Source of the DNA: Streptomyces sp. TS71-3
GTDB taxonomy: Bacteria; Actinomycetota; Actinomycetes; Streptomycetales; Streptomycetaceae
NCBI RefSeq assembly: GCF_018327685.1
Contig: NZ_BNEL01000003.1
Location: 1,612,001-1,676,000 of the forward strand
Direction: 5' to 3'
Length of the DNA: 64,000 nt
A program made the position numbers and the translations under genes. Shown piece by piece: positions 35,240 through 43,734 of the stretch; the first letter of the stretch is position 1, and every line of letters begins with the position of its first letter. Under the pieces are notes generated by a model. The model was not told where the DNA came from and made no database searches. It saw only the letters and a program-made list of their open reading frames with translations.

Positions 35240-35857
35240 TTATGCCAAGGTGCCCGGCTTGGGGTCCTCAGGGTGGGCCTCGATGTAGGCCGCCTCCCAT
35301 ACCGCCTTGATGCGACCCTTGGGTGGTACGTCCTCGTTCTTCTTCACCGGAGTTTTCGGGGAGTTGTTCAGCCAGTCGCGCACCCGCCGGTTCCATTCGG
35401 CAAGGTCTGGGTTCGGAGCGCCCTTGCCCGTCTTGCGCGCGCCGGGCCCGCCGGTTGAGCCGCCCGGCGCTGCAGCCGGACGTGCAGCGGTCACGAACGG
35501 CGCGAGTGCCCTCTCCAGCTTGGCGAACGATGTCGGACCAAGGTCCACTTCCAGGTTCTCGTACCCGATGTACTTCCGGACCGTGATCTTGTCGGTGCCG
35601 TCCCGGTTCCTCAGAGGCTCCCCGTCGTCGGTCTCCGTGACCTCTTCCTCCTTCTCGACAGGCACCCGGAGCTGGACGGTCTCCGTGCCCTCTTCCGGCT
35701 TCCCGGTGAGGTCATCCACGTACTCGACCTTGAAGAACTGGATGACCGGTTCGGTGACGCCCGGGATGGGAACCTCAACCCGCTGGACCGAGGTATCCCC
35801 CACTTCCTGAGCCTTGGTGTACTCGGCTTCAGTAGCCGGTACCGGCTTGGTGGCCAT
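35240..35857 (-). CDS. Divergent Lsr2-like nucleoid-associated protein
   Basis: 205 residues, nearly twice the length of Lsr2. The stretch YENLEVDLGPTSFAKLERALAPFVTAAR matches the Lsr2 N-terminal dimer region (YEIDL...KLRKALAPYV pattern), and the C-terminus LAEWNRRVRDWLNN...PPKGRIKAVWEAAY follows the Lsr2 DNA-binding domain (IREWA...RGRIPAEVVEAY), with GRI in place of the usual RGR hook. About 100 N-terminal residues (VEVPIPGVTEPVIQFFKVEY and following) are added. Lsr2 silences horizontally acquired AT-rich DNA, so its place in an island fits. AGGAGAAG lies before the ATG at 35857. No mobility genes are left beside it. Confidence 0.6.
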   Translation of the reverse strand: MATKPVPATEAEYTKAQEVGDTSVQRVEVPIPGVTEPVIQFFKVEYVDDLTGKPEEGTETVQLRVPVEKEEEVTETDDGEPLRNRDGTDKITVRKYIGYENLEVDLGPTSFAKLERALAPFVTAARPAAAPGGSTGGPGARKTGKGAPNPDLAEWNRRVRDWLNNSPKTPVKKNEDVPPKGRIKAVWEAAYIEAHPEDPKPGTLA

Positions 35858-36930
35858 GCGATCACTTCTCCTGTCGTGCCGTCCCCCGCGGACAGCAGTA
35901 GTGAACAGTACCGCCGAATACCACAGACGTACAATCGTGCCTCTCGGCATGCTCGTTGGATGCATACCCGCAGGTCAGGGTGCCACTCCGGGGATTGTGA
36001 TGAACCGCCATGCCAAGGCTCCTGGTCGTAACCTTCCCCGTTGATCACCCCCCGGAACCCACAAGATCCCGTCAGGAAGAGTCTTGGCGGGCTCTCTTGA
36101 TGTCCGCGTAGATCAGGGTCTCGTGGGCATGCATGATACAAAAGTCGATACAGACTAAGTCTTGTGTGCCGATGCTCTGTTCCCTCACTATCTGGGTATA
36201 GCAGCCGGTGATGCGCCGAACCAGGGATTGGGTGCCATGGTCGTATACCTGCACTGTCAGCAGTACGCCCCCGGAGCATGCAGATCGCTCACGTCGTCGA
36301 TGGCCCGCGATCCGAAGGAAACGGTATCCGGATCGCATTGCCCCGTGTCCTGATACCACCTGTCGCTACCCGGGTGAGGCCTTGCATCTCACCACCGGAC
36401 AGGTGGAGGGCCGTACCGCTCACGATCCGTCCGCCAACACCGCTCGCCGGCACATCGGCCATGAGCTTCACGTGAACGGCCTCGGTGCGTTCGTCTACGC
36501 ACTCCGTCGCCGGAACGAGTGGGTGTGACCGGGCATACCCGCGATGCCTGTACAACCGGACGCCGCTAACGGCCGCTCACATCTCGTTCGTTGACCCGCA
36601 GGGGATACGGCAAGGCCTGCTCGTTCGATGATCCGGCGGCGGCTGATGAGGTGGCCGAGTACAGGCCTGGGCAGATCACGGAAGCGCTTGAGGTGCTCCA
36701 GGGACGGAGTGTCATCGCGCTCCATTCCGGACTCGATGGGCGCGCGGTAACTGCAGGTCAGGGCTCTTGGGGCGTCGTTGCTTGCGTCGATTGCCGATAC
36801 CGCGGCACTGCCGGCTGGCCTCTTCGCCCCTCCTTCAGGCATCGACCCACCGCTGGGAACAAGCGCCGAGAGGACGGCCAGATCGAGACTGACCAGGAGT
36901 GCTGAGAAAACCCGGGACCAAGGAGAGAAG
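35858..36930. other. Lower-GC stretch without a confident gene
   Basis: About 1.07 kb with more A and T than its surroundings. A plus-strand frame ends HELHVNGLGAFVYALRRRNEWV (stop near 36528), faintly like the replication-relaxation family, and a minus frame (36072-36359) encodes 95 residues; neither has a clear start, ribosome site or recognised domain. Probably decayed island DNA. Confidence 0.45.
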
Positions 36931-37311
36931 ATGACCAACAAGCAGATGTCCGGTGCGGTAATAGCCGTAACCTGTGTCGTATTAATGGTCGTACTGACCC
37001 CCGTGGCGCTGCGCTCGGACCGGGAACGGCAGCCGGCGACCATAACGGAGAAGTCTTCCTCGGTGAAGAAGCAGTACACCCGCGCCGAAGTCAGCTTCCT
37101 GGCCGGCACGGGCATGGTCGCGAATGTCAAGGACCGTACGAGCGTTTCGAAACCCGAGCGGGTGAGTGTCGGATACCAGGCGTGTGCCTCTTTGAAGAGG
37201 GGATTCGCGCAGGGCGACGTCATTGACTCTCTGGGCTACCGATACGACTTCGCGGACGTCTTGGTAGCGGCCGCATATGAAGATCTCTGCCCGGAGATCC
37301 CGATCGCGTAA
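36931..37311 (+). CDS. Small exported DUF732-like protein with TTA codon
   Basis: 126 residues. One N-terminal hydrophobic helix (SGAVIAVTCVVLMVVLTPVAL) acts as signal or anchor. The extracytoplasmic part SFLAGTGMV...YQACASLKRGFAQGDV...DVLVAAAYEDLCPEI follows the DUF732 pattern with two cysteines (CASL and LCPE) likely disulfide-bonded. Codon 18 is TTA (36982-36984), so translation should need the bldA leucyl-tRNA and be delayed to differentiation. AAGGAGAG lies before the ATG. It precedes another small exported TTA gene by 57 bp. Confidence 0.7.
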   Translation: MTNKQMSGAVIAVTCVVLMVVLTPVALRSDRERQPATITEKSSSVKKQYTRAEVSFLAGTGMVANVKDRTSVSKPERVSVGYQACASLKRGFAQGDVIDSLGYRYDFADVLVAAAYEDLCPEIPIA

Positions 37312-37368
37312 AGGCAAGCCTTGGCCAAGATCATGGGTCAACCCGGCACAGTTCGAGAGGGAAGCGCT

Positions 37369-37602
37369 ATGAAGAACTTACGCACCCGCAGACGCGCATG
37401 GGTGGCAGGCGGTATGGCCACTGCCATCCTGAGCGGCATGGCCGTGCTCTCCGGTGTGGTCGACGACGCTCCGGCCGACAGCCCCACCAGGTCGCCATCC
37501 CACGCACCCGCCACGGTGGTCCGCCACCTGTCCGACATGGAGACCTGCCTCGGTGCCTGTCCCGGCTGCGTCGCCTGGCGGGCAGAGACCGGAAGGAGAT
37601 GA
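37369..37602 (+). CDS. Small exported Cys-rich-tailed protein with TTA codon
   Basis: 77 residues: a basic N-terminus (MKNLRTRRRAW), a hydrophobic signal region (VAGGMATAILSGMAVLSGV), a Pro/Ser-rich spacer and a terminal CLGACPGC cluster that could bind metal or form disulfides. Codon 4 is TTA (37378-37380), implying bldA control. GAGAGGGAAG precedes the ATG. No family recognised; co-transcribed with the DUF732-like gene by position. Confidence 0.55.
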   Translation: MKNLRTRRRAWVAGGMATAILSGMAVLSGVVDDAPADSPTRSPSHAPATVVRHLSDMETCLGACPGCVAWRAETGRR

Positions 37603-37734
37603 CTGAGTCTTTTCACGCTGGCCACCGGTCGGGTGACGGGGTGGCCTCCCACAACCCGCCAAGCTCCTGAGCCGTTGATGCACCGCTTCCGCCAGAGGGA
37701 CCCGCCCGGTAGACGCAGGGCGGCACCCGTCAGA

Positions 37735-38200
37735 TGCCGTTCTGGACGGCGTTGATCACCACGTCGGTGACCGGTCGGGGTTGAACACCATCGACAGTGC
37801 GGAGCCTTGACGCTGACGGTGTGGGAGCCGGCCCGTGCGGTCATGACCTTCTGTTCTGCAGGGGGAATCGCCCCGTCCGCGGTACCGATCAGGGCCCGGT
37901 GCGGGGCGGCAGCCTTGATGCAGAGAACTCCATGAATCCCTCTGTATTTCCGGGGTCGCACCTCCGGAGATTCGTTCGGAAAGCGCCCAATTCTCCCCGA
38001 GATCGCCCAGGGATATTCTCGGGGAGACGCCCCGGCCCAGCTGGTCGACCGTGTTGCCCACCGCCGAGCCCACGCGGATGTAGTGCGCGGCGATGCCGAG
38101 CCCACGCCGATGTCCTGCGCGGCGATGCCGAGGCCCGGCACGATCAGGTTGCGCGCCGGAACGCGGTGGGACCCACCGGCACCGCCTGTTTGACGTAGCG
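37735..38200 (-). pseudogene. Decayed gene, minus strand (unrecognised)
   Basis: Two minus-strand frames alternate in looking protein-like: NLIVPGLGIAAQDIGVG, then LGIAAHYIRVGSAVGNTVDQLG in another frame, then VMTARAGSHTVSVK, and SALSMVFNPDRSPT with a frame change between the last two. It looks like one coding sequence broken by frameshifts. The family is not recognised. Confidence 0.35.
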
Positions 38201-38331
38201 GCAAGCCGACGCCTTCAGGCGGTGTTCAGGGAATGTCCAGTTGGCTGCCCTGCGTGCGCCACGTGTGATCTCTAGCGTTCCTTCGCGATAGAAAGCGGTC
38301 TATATGACCAGTTTTGCCGAGGAAGGGGTCC

Positions 38332-38694
38332 ATGGTGGCAGCCCTGGCGCTCCGGGCTCGCGGAATCACCGGGTCTTGCGTCGTCGTCGCCCCTGACCGT
38401 ATCGATTGCGACGTGGCGCAGGGCCCGATTCACGGGCTGGTCCCGCCCCATGGCGCGGGGAGGGCGACTCTGCCGGGCCCGGCCGTCGCGGATCGCGGCG
38501 CTCTCGATGCCCTGGGAACGCCGGTCGGGTGGGCGCTCGCGACTCCTGACGGTGTCGCTGGCTTCGTCGACGACTCGGGGCTCCATCCTTCACTGACCGC
38601 CCGGGGGAACCTCGCAAAGCCGGCCGCTCTCCGCGGTTCCCGGCGTGCCGACGGCGGGGATCGTCCTCGCGCAGGCTTACCGGCATCGCCCTGA
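38332..38694 (+). pseudogene. Decayed ABC transporter ATPase fragment
   Basis: A well-started frame (GAGGAAGGGG before the ATG) encodes 120 residues that track the N-terminal half of an ABC ATPase. GPIHGLVPPHGAGRATL stands where G-x-GLxGPNGAGKTTL is expected, so the P-loop lysine is lost. VDDSGLHPSLTARGNL matches the Q-loop helix. It then ends without Walker B or signature. A downstream frame (LTGIALSLAWAVTATAPAYVLF, near 38690) may be the remnant of its permease. Confidence 0.55.
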
Positions 38695-38940
38695 GCCTGG
38701 CGTGGGCGGTCACCGCGACCGCGCCGGCATACGTGCTCTTCATGCGGCACGACTTCACCAGCCTGGCGAACGACGGCGGTGCGGCGCGCGATCGCGGGCG
38801 GGGGCGGCCCGCCGCCGACGGCCACGGGTCGAACGAGTCAACGGCTTCCTGGTGCAAGCCCCGTATGTGGGGCCGAAGCCGCTCTGACGGTTCGACAACG
38901 CTGTCGCCTACTCTCCACCACACCGAAGGGGTACTCCTCC

Positions 38941-41808
38941 GTGCACGTAAAACGTCTTCGAAAGCCCGCCGGGAAGTCGCCGCGCCTCCACCGCTTCGGC
39001 GGTCTCAAGGCGCGCACGCTCACGGTCGGCTCGGCCGCGGTCGCTCTCGCCGTCACCGGGACCGGGATCGCTGTCGGATCGACCATCGGGTTCGGTTCCG
39101 ACCAGGTCGGCCAGACGACCAGCAAGGGCCAGGTGGTCTCCGACAACCAGATCGTCAAGCCGATCGGTGACCGCCTGCTCACCCAGTTCGGCAAGTTCAT
39201 GGGCTCGACGGTCAGCCCGGACGGGCGATTCCTCGCAGCGACCACCGCCGACCATCCGGCGGTCCTGCAGATCTTCGACCTTTCGACCTACAAGCTCATC
39301 TGGACGGTCGGCAGCGCATCCGGGCTCAACCAGAGCCTGTCCGATGCCACTGTCGGGCAGGAAGGCCCGACGTACTCGCCGGACGGCAAGTTCCTCTGGC
39401 TTCCGCAGCAGGACGGCCTGACCCGGTTCCCGGTCAACTCCGACGGCACCCTTGGTACGCCGACCCGCATCTCGATCCCGACCGTGAACAGCCACCCGTC
39501 GGGTAACGACCACCACTCGGTGCCCAACTCCGCGTTGGTGGCCCAGACCAAGTACTCGCCCGACGGGTCCACTCTCTACGCCGCGATCAACGGGCAGAAC
39601 ACCGTGATGGCGCTCGACCCCGACACCGGTGCGGTCAAGCACACGTGGAACGTCGGCATCGCCCCTCGTCAGCTCGCCTTCGCGGGTGGCAAGCTCTACG
39701 TGAGCAACGAGGGTGGCCGCCAGGCACGGGCCGGCGACACGACCATGGACTCCTACGGCACCAAGGTGCCCGCCGACGGGTACCTGGGCACGTCCACGAC
39801 CGGGTCCGTCAGTGTCATCGACACCACGAAACCGTCCGCGGCGGTCGGGTCGATCGCTGTCGGCCTGCACCCGACCGCCATGTATGCCAGCCACGACGCG
39901 TTGTTCGTCGCCAACACGAACAGTGACACCGTCTCGGTCATCGACACGACGAAGGACCAGGTCGTGCAGACGATCGACACCAAGCCGTGGCCGTCGTCGA
40001 AGGTGGGGTACGAGCCCGACAGCATCGCCCTGACCAAGGACGGCCACCTGCTGGTCAGCCTGGGGAGGGCGAACGCCGTCGCGGTCTACCGCTACGACGG
40101 CACGCCGAAGAACCCGGTGAGCTACATCGGCCTGCTGCCGACGGACTACTACCCGGCGACCGTGGCGACCGTCGGAAGCAAGATCGTCGTCACCAACACC
40201 CGCGGCATCGACGCGCGCGGCCCCGCCATCACGACCGACAAGGGACAGGGAACCGTCCCCGTGAGCGGCCACGACACGCACAGCACCACCGCGTCCCTGA
40301 CGCGCTTCACCCTGCCGAGCGACCGCGACATCGCGCGCTACACCGACACGGTCTTCGAGCAGAACGGCTGGGGCAGGAACGACGTCCAGCAGGCCAAGGG
40401 CAACAAGGGCGGCAAGGGCGACAAGGGTGGCAAGGCGGCGGTCCCGGTCCCGACGCGCATCGGTGACCCGTCCACGATCAAGCACGTCTTCCTGATCGTG
40501 AAGGAGAACCGGACCTACGACCAGTTGTTCGGCGACATGGGTGAGGGCAACGGCGACCCGTCGCTCACGCAGTTCGGCGAGAGGGCCACGCCGAATCAGC
40601 ACGCGCTGGCCAAGCAGTTCGGTCTCTACGACAACGTGTACGACGTCGGCACCAACTCCGCCGAGGGCCACAACTGGCTGATGGAGGGCGACAACCCCGA
40701 GTACAGCGAGTCGTCGGCGGGTGAGTACCAGCGCAGCTATGACACCGAGGAGGACGTGCTGGGCCACCCGCGCTCGGGCTTCCTGTGGACCGCCGCCGAG
40801 TCCGCCGGTGCTACGGCCAGGAACTACGGCGAGTTCGAGTACATGGAGGGCAAGCCGGCCGGTTCGTGGCAGCAGTACTACTGCGCGGCCAAGAGCGTCG
40901 ACGACGGTGGTGACCCGGCCCAGCTGACCGCCCCGGACCTGAAGGGCGACTACGGCTCGGTGATCCCGTCTCTGAACAAGATCGCCGACCCGCAGTCCCC
41001 GCCCTTCGACCTCGCGATCCCGGACACCTACCGCTACCAGACGTGGAAGCAGGACTTCGAGAAGAAGGGTCCCTCCAACCTCAACATGGTGTGGCTCTCC
41101 AGCGACCACACCGGTGGGCCGGCGGACTCGGTGGCCGGAGTGGCCGACAACGATCTCGCCACGGGCGAGATCGTCGACACGATCTCGCACAGCAAGTACT
41201 GGAAGGACTCCGCCATCTTCGTCCTTGAGGACGACAGCCAGGACGGCGCCGACCACGTGGACGGACACCGCGCCCCGGTCCAGGTCATCAGCCCCTGGGC
41301 CCAGCACGGCAAGGTGATCAACACCTACTACTCGCAGATCTCGGCCGTCCGGACGATCGAGCAGATCCTCGGCGCCCAACCGCTGAACCAGAAGGTCGCC
41401 GCTGCCACGCCGATGTACGACGCCTTCACCTCCCGGCCCGACTACAAGCCCTTCACCGCGGTGCCGAACCAGGTCCCGCTCACCGAGGGCATCGCCACCG
41501 CGCCGGCCTGTGGTCTGGACACCCTGGGCCGCACCGGCGCCGCGGCGAAGGCGCTCAACAAGGCGGAGGCCCAGAAGACCGCGGTGCCCGCGAACGAGCA
41601 GGCCACCGCCGCTGCCTGGCAGACCTGGCTCGCCAAGCAGCACACCACCGGCAAGGGCGCGGTCGCCGACTACGCCAACCCGGAGCAGATGAACCGGTAC
41701 ACGTGGTACCAGGCCCACCAGTGGAAGTCGCCCTACCCGGGTGACACGAAGATCTACGCCCCGTCGCAGGTGCCCGGTGCCTACCTCCCGAGCTCGGACA
41801 CGGACTGA
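38941..41808 (+). CDS. Secreted YncE-like beta-propeller / phosphoesterase-family fusion
   Basis: 955 residues. An N-terminal signal-type segment (LTVGSAAVALAVTGTGIAVG) is followed by a YncE/YVTN beta-propeller (about 60-470) with repeated SPDG and VSVIDTTK blades. A Gly/Lys linker (KGNKGGKGDKGG, about 484-496) joins an alkaline-phosphatase/phosphoesterase-type domain (about 512-870): HVFLIVKENRTYDQLFGD carries the metal/phosphate motif, and VFLEDDSQ-like FVLEDDSQDGADHVDGHR supplies further ligands. The propeller probably binds a substrate or surface. The GTG at 38941 has GAAGGGG 9 nt upstream. A strong terminator follows at 41843. It is the only large intact gene of the island. Confidence 0.88.
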   Translation: MHVKRLRKPAGKSPRLHRFGGLKARTLTVGSAAVALAVTGTGIAVGSTIGFGSDQVGQTTSKGQVVSDNQIVKPIGDRLLTQFGKFMGSTVSPDGRFLAATTADHPAVLQIFDLSTYKLIWTVGSASGLNQSLSDATVGQEGPTYSPDGKFLWLPQQDGLTRFPVNSDGTLGTPTRISIPTVNSHPSGNDHHSVPNSALVAQTKYSPDGSTLYAAINGQNTVMALDPDTGAVKHTWNVGIAPRQLAFAGGKLYVSNEGGRQARAGDTTMDSYGTKVPADGYLGTSTTGSVSVIDTTKPSAAVGSIAVGLHPTAMYASHDALFVANTNSDTVSVIDTTKDQVVQTIDTKPWPSSKVGYEPDSIALTKDGHLLVSLGRANAVAVYRYDGTPKNPVSYIGLLPTDYYPATVATVGSKIVVTNTRGIDARGPAITTDKGQGTVPVSGHDTHSTTASLTRFTLPSDRDIARYTDTVFEQNGWGRNDVQQAKGNKGGKGDKGGKAAVPVPTRIGDPSTIKHVFLIVKENRTYDQLFGDMGEGNGDPSLTQFGERATPNQHALAKQFGLYDNVYDVGTNSAEGHNWLMEGDNPEYSESSAGEYQRSYDTEEDVLGHPRSGFLWTAAESAGATARNYGEFEYMEGKPAGSWQQYYCAAKSVDDGGDPAQLTAPDLKGDYGSVIPSLNKIADPQSPPFDLAIPDTYRYQTWKQDFEKKGPSNLNMVWLSSDHTGGPADSVAGVADNDLATGEIVDTISHSKYWKDSAIFVLEDDSQDGADHVDGHRAPVQVISPWAQHGKVINTYYSQISAVRTIEQILGAQPLNQKVAAATPMYDAFTSRPDYKPFTAVPNQVPLTEGIATAPACGLDTLGRTGAAAKALNKAEAQKTAVPANEQATAAAWQTWLAKQHTTGKGAVADYANPEQMNRYTWYQAHQWKSPYPGDTKIYAPSQVPGAYLPSSDTD

Positions 41809-41842
41809 CGAGCCCCTGGACCACAACTGGACAGCATCGCGA

Positions 41843-41874
41843 CGACGGCCCGCCGGACATCCGGCGGGCCGTCG
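41843..41874 (+). terminator. Perfect 15-bp hairpin after the YncE/phosphatase gene
   Basis: CGACGGCCCGCCGGA paired with TCCGGCGGGCCGTCG around a CA centre, starting 34 bp after the stop at 41808. Confidence 0.9.
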
Positions 41875-41921
41875 CCCATCTCGTATGTGTGCTGGTCAGC
41901 TACGACAACCGCCACCTGGAC

Positions 41922-41980
41922 GCCGGCCGAGGAGCAGCAGACCGGCACCGCTGCCGGTGAGCCGTGCCTGGCCGCAGGTT
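41922..41980 (+). repeat. Right direct repeat of the accessory island
   Basis: Counterpart of 34948-35001 with a small internal gap. The remaining stretch to 42155 contains no recognisable gene. Confidence 0.65.
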
Positions 41981-42155
41981 CCGAGTGCCCGGCAGGAGTC
42001 GCAGGCGGGGGCCGGCCTGCCGCACGTACCGAGACCTGCGAACGCACTCGTTGTGAGCGCACAGCCAGTCATGGACCAGCACGTCGGCGGGCCGCCCCGC
42101 GGCGTGGTCGGCGGTGTGCCGCATCCTGGTCCACGACGCGCTGTGCCGCAGAGGT

Positions 42156-42812
42156 TCAGCCCTGCTGTCCGGCCGGCTCACCGGAGTGGCACACGGAGTC
42201 CGTCGCTGTCCTGAGCGCCTGGCGGTGGAGCGTGTCCAGCCGTTCCAGCACGGCCCCCGATCCGCCGGCCAGGGCGAGCTGCACCGTGCAGGCGACGGGC
42301 CTGTCGCGCAACTGCTCCGTGTCCTTGAGCTCGTGGAGCAGCGCCGTGGTCAGCTGGTCGAGCCGCTGGCGGATCTGGTCGAGGTCGGGGCGTGTCGTGG
42401 GGGCTTCCTCGGGGTGCGCGGTCCAGCGGGCGAACAGTCCCCGCTGCACGATCTTGCTGGCGGTGATCTGGTCCTGGAAGAACGCCACCGCCGCATCCGG
42501 GTTCACTCCGGTGGCGCCGGCCTGCTCCCGGACCTGCTCCAGCACCTGTGCCTCGCGCACCGGGTCCTCGATGGGCGAGTCGGTGCCGAACTTGGACGCC
42601 GCCACGTCATCACTCACGCGGATGCGCTCGATGGCGAGGTCCGTGAGAGGGCCGAGCCTGCCGAGGGCCTTGGCCGTCCCGACCGTGCTGCTCGCGGACC
42701 CGGCGCTCCCGTGGGCACTCGCGGCGATGGCCTGGGGGATGGTCAGTACGGTTGCCGCTACCAGCGATCCGGTGATCGCGGCGTAGCGAGTCGTCCTGTT
42801 TCGCGGATTCAA
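42156..42812 (-). CDS. Secreted chorismate mutase (AroQ-gamma type)
   Basis: 218 residues with an N-terminal signal peptide (AAITGSLVAATVLTIPQAIA) and a mature all-helical chorismate mutase domain: LAIERIRVSDDVAASKFG, PVREAQVLEQVREQAGATG and FFQDQITASKIVQRGLFARW contain the arginine, lysine and glutamine/glutamate residues typical of *AroQ enzymes. It converts chorismate to prephenate outside the cytoplasm; the purpose of exported enzymes is debated. The start is a TTG with GAGG 8 nt upstream; no better start gives the full signal peptide. Confidence 0.82.
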   Translation of the reverse strand: MNPRNRTTRYAAITGSLVAATVLTIPQAIAASAHGSAGSASSTVGTAKALGRLGPLTDLAIERIRVSDDVAASKFGTDSPIEDPVREAQVLEQVREQAGATGVNPDAAVAFFQDQITASKIVQRGLFARWTAHPEEAPTTRPDLDQIRQRLDQLTTALLHELKDTEQLRDRPVACTVQLALAGGSGAVLERLDTLHRQALRTATDSVCHSGEPAGQQG

Positions 42813-42855
42813 CAGTCTGCCTCGGTTTCGGTGTGGGGACGGGGCTGCCTGGGCT

Positions 42856-43020
42856 TTACGACGGGTCCGGCAGCGGGATGGCGCGGAAGACGCGGTCCGG
42901 ATCGAAGCGGCGCTTCGCCGCGAGCAGCCGCTCGGTGTTCGGACCGTAGGCGTGGGCGATCTGTTCGGTCTCGTCCGGTCCGAGCAGGTTGGGGTAGCCG
43001 CCGGGCAGCGGCACCGGCGG
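42856..43020 (-). pseudogene. C-terminal fragment of a BBE-type FAD-linked oxidoreductase
   Basis: About 54 codons to a stop at 42856 encode GGYPNLLGPDETEQIAHAYG followed by ERLLAAKRRFDPDRVFR, the C-terminal berberine-bridge-enzyme signature (NYLG...AYG.N..RL...K..DPDNVF). The FAD-binding body is missing, so this is a truncated remnant diverging from a TetR relic. Confidence 0.7.
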
Positions 43021-43112
43021 CGAGCGCGGCCGAACGCGGGATGCGGATACGCATGACAAACTCCCAGAGAGAACGGTCCTTCTCGCCACTAGAGGTGCCT
43101 GGTGAAGCTCCT

Positions 43113-43132
43113 GTCAAGACCGAACGTCCTAT
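43113..43132 (+). promoter_or_regulatory. Relic of a TetR operator
   Basis: GTCAAGACCGAACGTCCTAT almost repeats the sequence upstream of the TetR gene at 45866 (minus strand, GTCAAGACCGAACGTTCTAT), with one change inside the GAACGTTC core. Confidence 0.55.
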
Positions 43133-43210
43133 CTGCTCGCATGTCGGCCCCTGGCGCAACGAGCCCGATTTCAGGAGGGGTTGGTGCCCGAAGGGGGTGG
43201 CGTCCGCGAA

Positions 43211-43305
43211 GCGCGTTCGTCCTGGCCTGTCGGCGGCGTTTCCTGGACACCGTCACGGACCTGCTGACGCACCCCGGCAATGTGCCCGCCGCGCCGGCCG
43301 ACCGC
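43211..43305 (+). pseudogene. TetR regulator gene fragment
   Basis: Encodes VLACRRRFLDTVTDLLTHPG, matching VLAHREWFLDTVTDLLAQTA of the intact TetR at 45261-45866. Upstream helix-turn-helix sequence is gone. With the operator relic and BBE fragment it marks a lost divergent regulator/enzyme pair. Confidence 0.6.
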
Positions 43306-43320
43306 CCCCCGGGTCCGGGG

Positions 43321-43689
43321 TCAGGCTGAACGGAGGCAGAAGGGGTGTCCGGCCGGGCTGGCGTACACCCGGGAGCCTTGCCGGCCGGAGGCGGTGACAT
43401 CGTCCGTCGGCCTCTGCCGCCGGCCGCCGCCGTCCAGAATCCGCTTGTCCGCGGCCGCCACGTCGTCGGTGGCGAGGTCGAAGTGCATCTGCTGGGGAGC
43501 GCCGTCGGGCCACTGCGGCGGCACATGCCCCGGAGCGTGCTGGATCACGATCACGGGGAGGCCGCCGGCCTGGAGGAAGTGGTGTGTCGCCGTCCTCGTG
43601 ATCGAGCCGCCGAGCAGCTTGTGCCAGAACGAGCTCTCGCTCTCCAGGTCGGCGGCGTCCACGATCAGCGACGTCAGGCTGAAGTTCAT
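43321..43689 (-). CDS. VOC-family protein (glyoxalase/bleomycin-resistance fold)
   Basis: 122 residues. The paired beta-alpha-beta modules begin SLTSLIVDAADLESESSFWHKLLGG and QMHFDLATDDVAAADKRILDGG; the C-terminal VYASPAGHPFCLRS carries the late metal-site position. Typical of small VOC enzymes or binding proteins. GGAGAA precedes the ATG at 43689. It lies 45 bp downstream of the SDR gene on the same strand, so the pair may be one operon regulated by the divergent TetR. Confidence 0.8.
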   Translation of the reverse strand: MNFSLTSLIVDAADLESESSFWHKLLGGSITRTATHHFLQAGGLPVIVIQHAPGHVPPQWPDGAPQQMHFDLATDDVAAADKRILDGGGRRQRPTDDVTASGRQGSRVYASPAGHPFCLRSA

Positions 43690-43734
43690 GGTGATTCTCC
43701 GTTTTCGCGGGTGCGGGGGAGAGGCGGAAGTGGC

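Larger units (their letters stand above)
34948..41980. mobile_element. Putative 7-kb accessory island inserted at msrB 3' end
   Basis: Bounded by the two imperfect direct repeats. The contents differ from their surroundings: an Lsr2-like silencer, TTA-containing small genes, eroded genes and lower GC between about 35.8 and 37.4 kb. No integrase survives, so it is a remnant at best; the repeat identity is the main support. Confidence 0.4.

Noticed and set aside
36072..36359. 95-codon minus-strand frame in the lower-GC zone
   Set aside because: GTG or later starts without a ribosome site and no recognised domain; kept only as part of the uncharacterised stretch.
38908..41826. A 972-codon open frame antisense to the YncE/phosphatase gene
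   Set aside because: Arginine/valine/glycine-rich composition without any domain; it is the GC-driven shadow of the real gene, which has signal peptide, propeller repeats and catalytic motifs.
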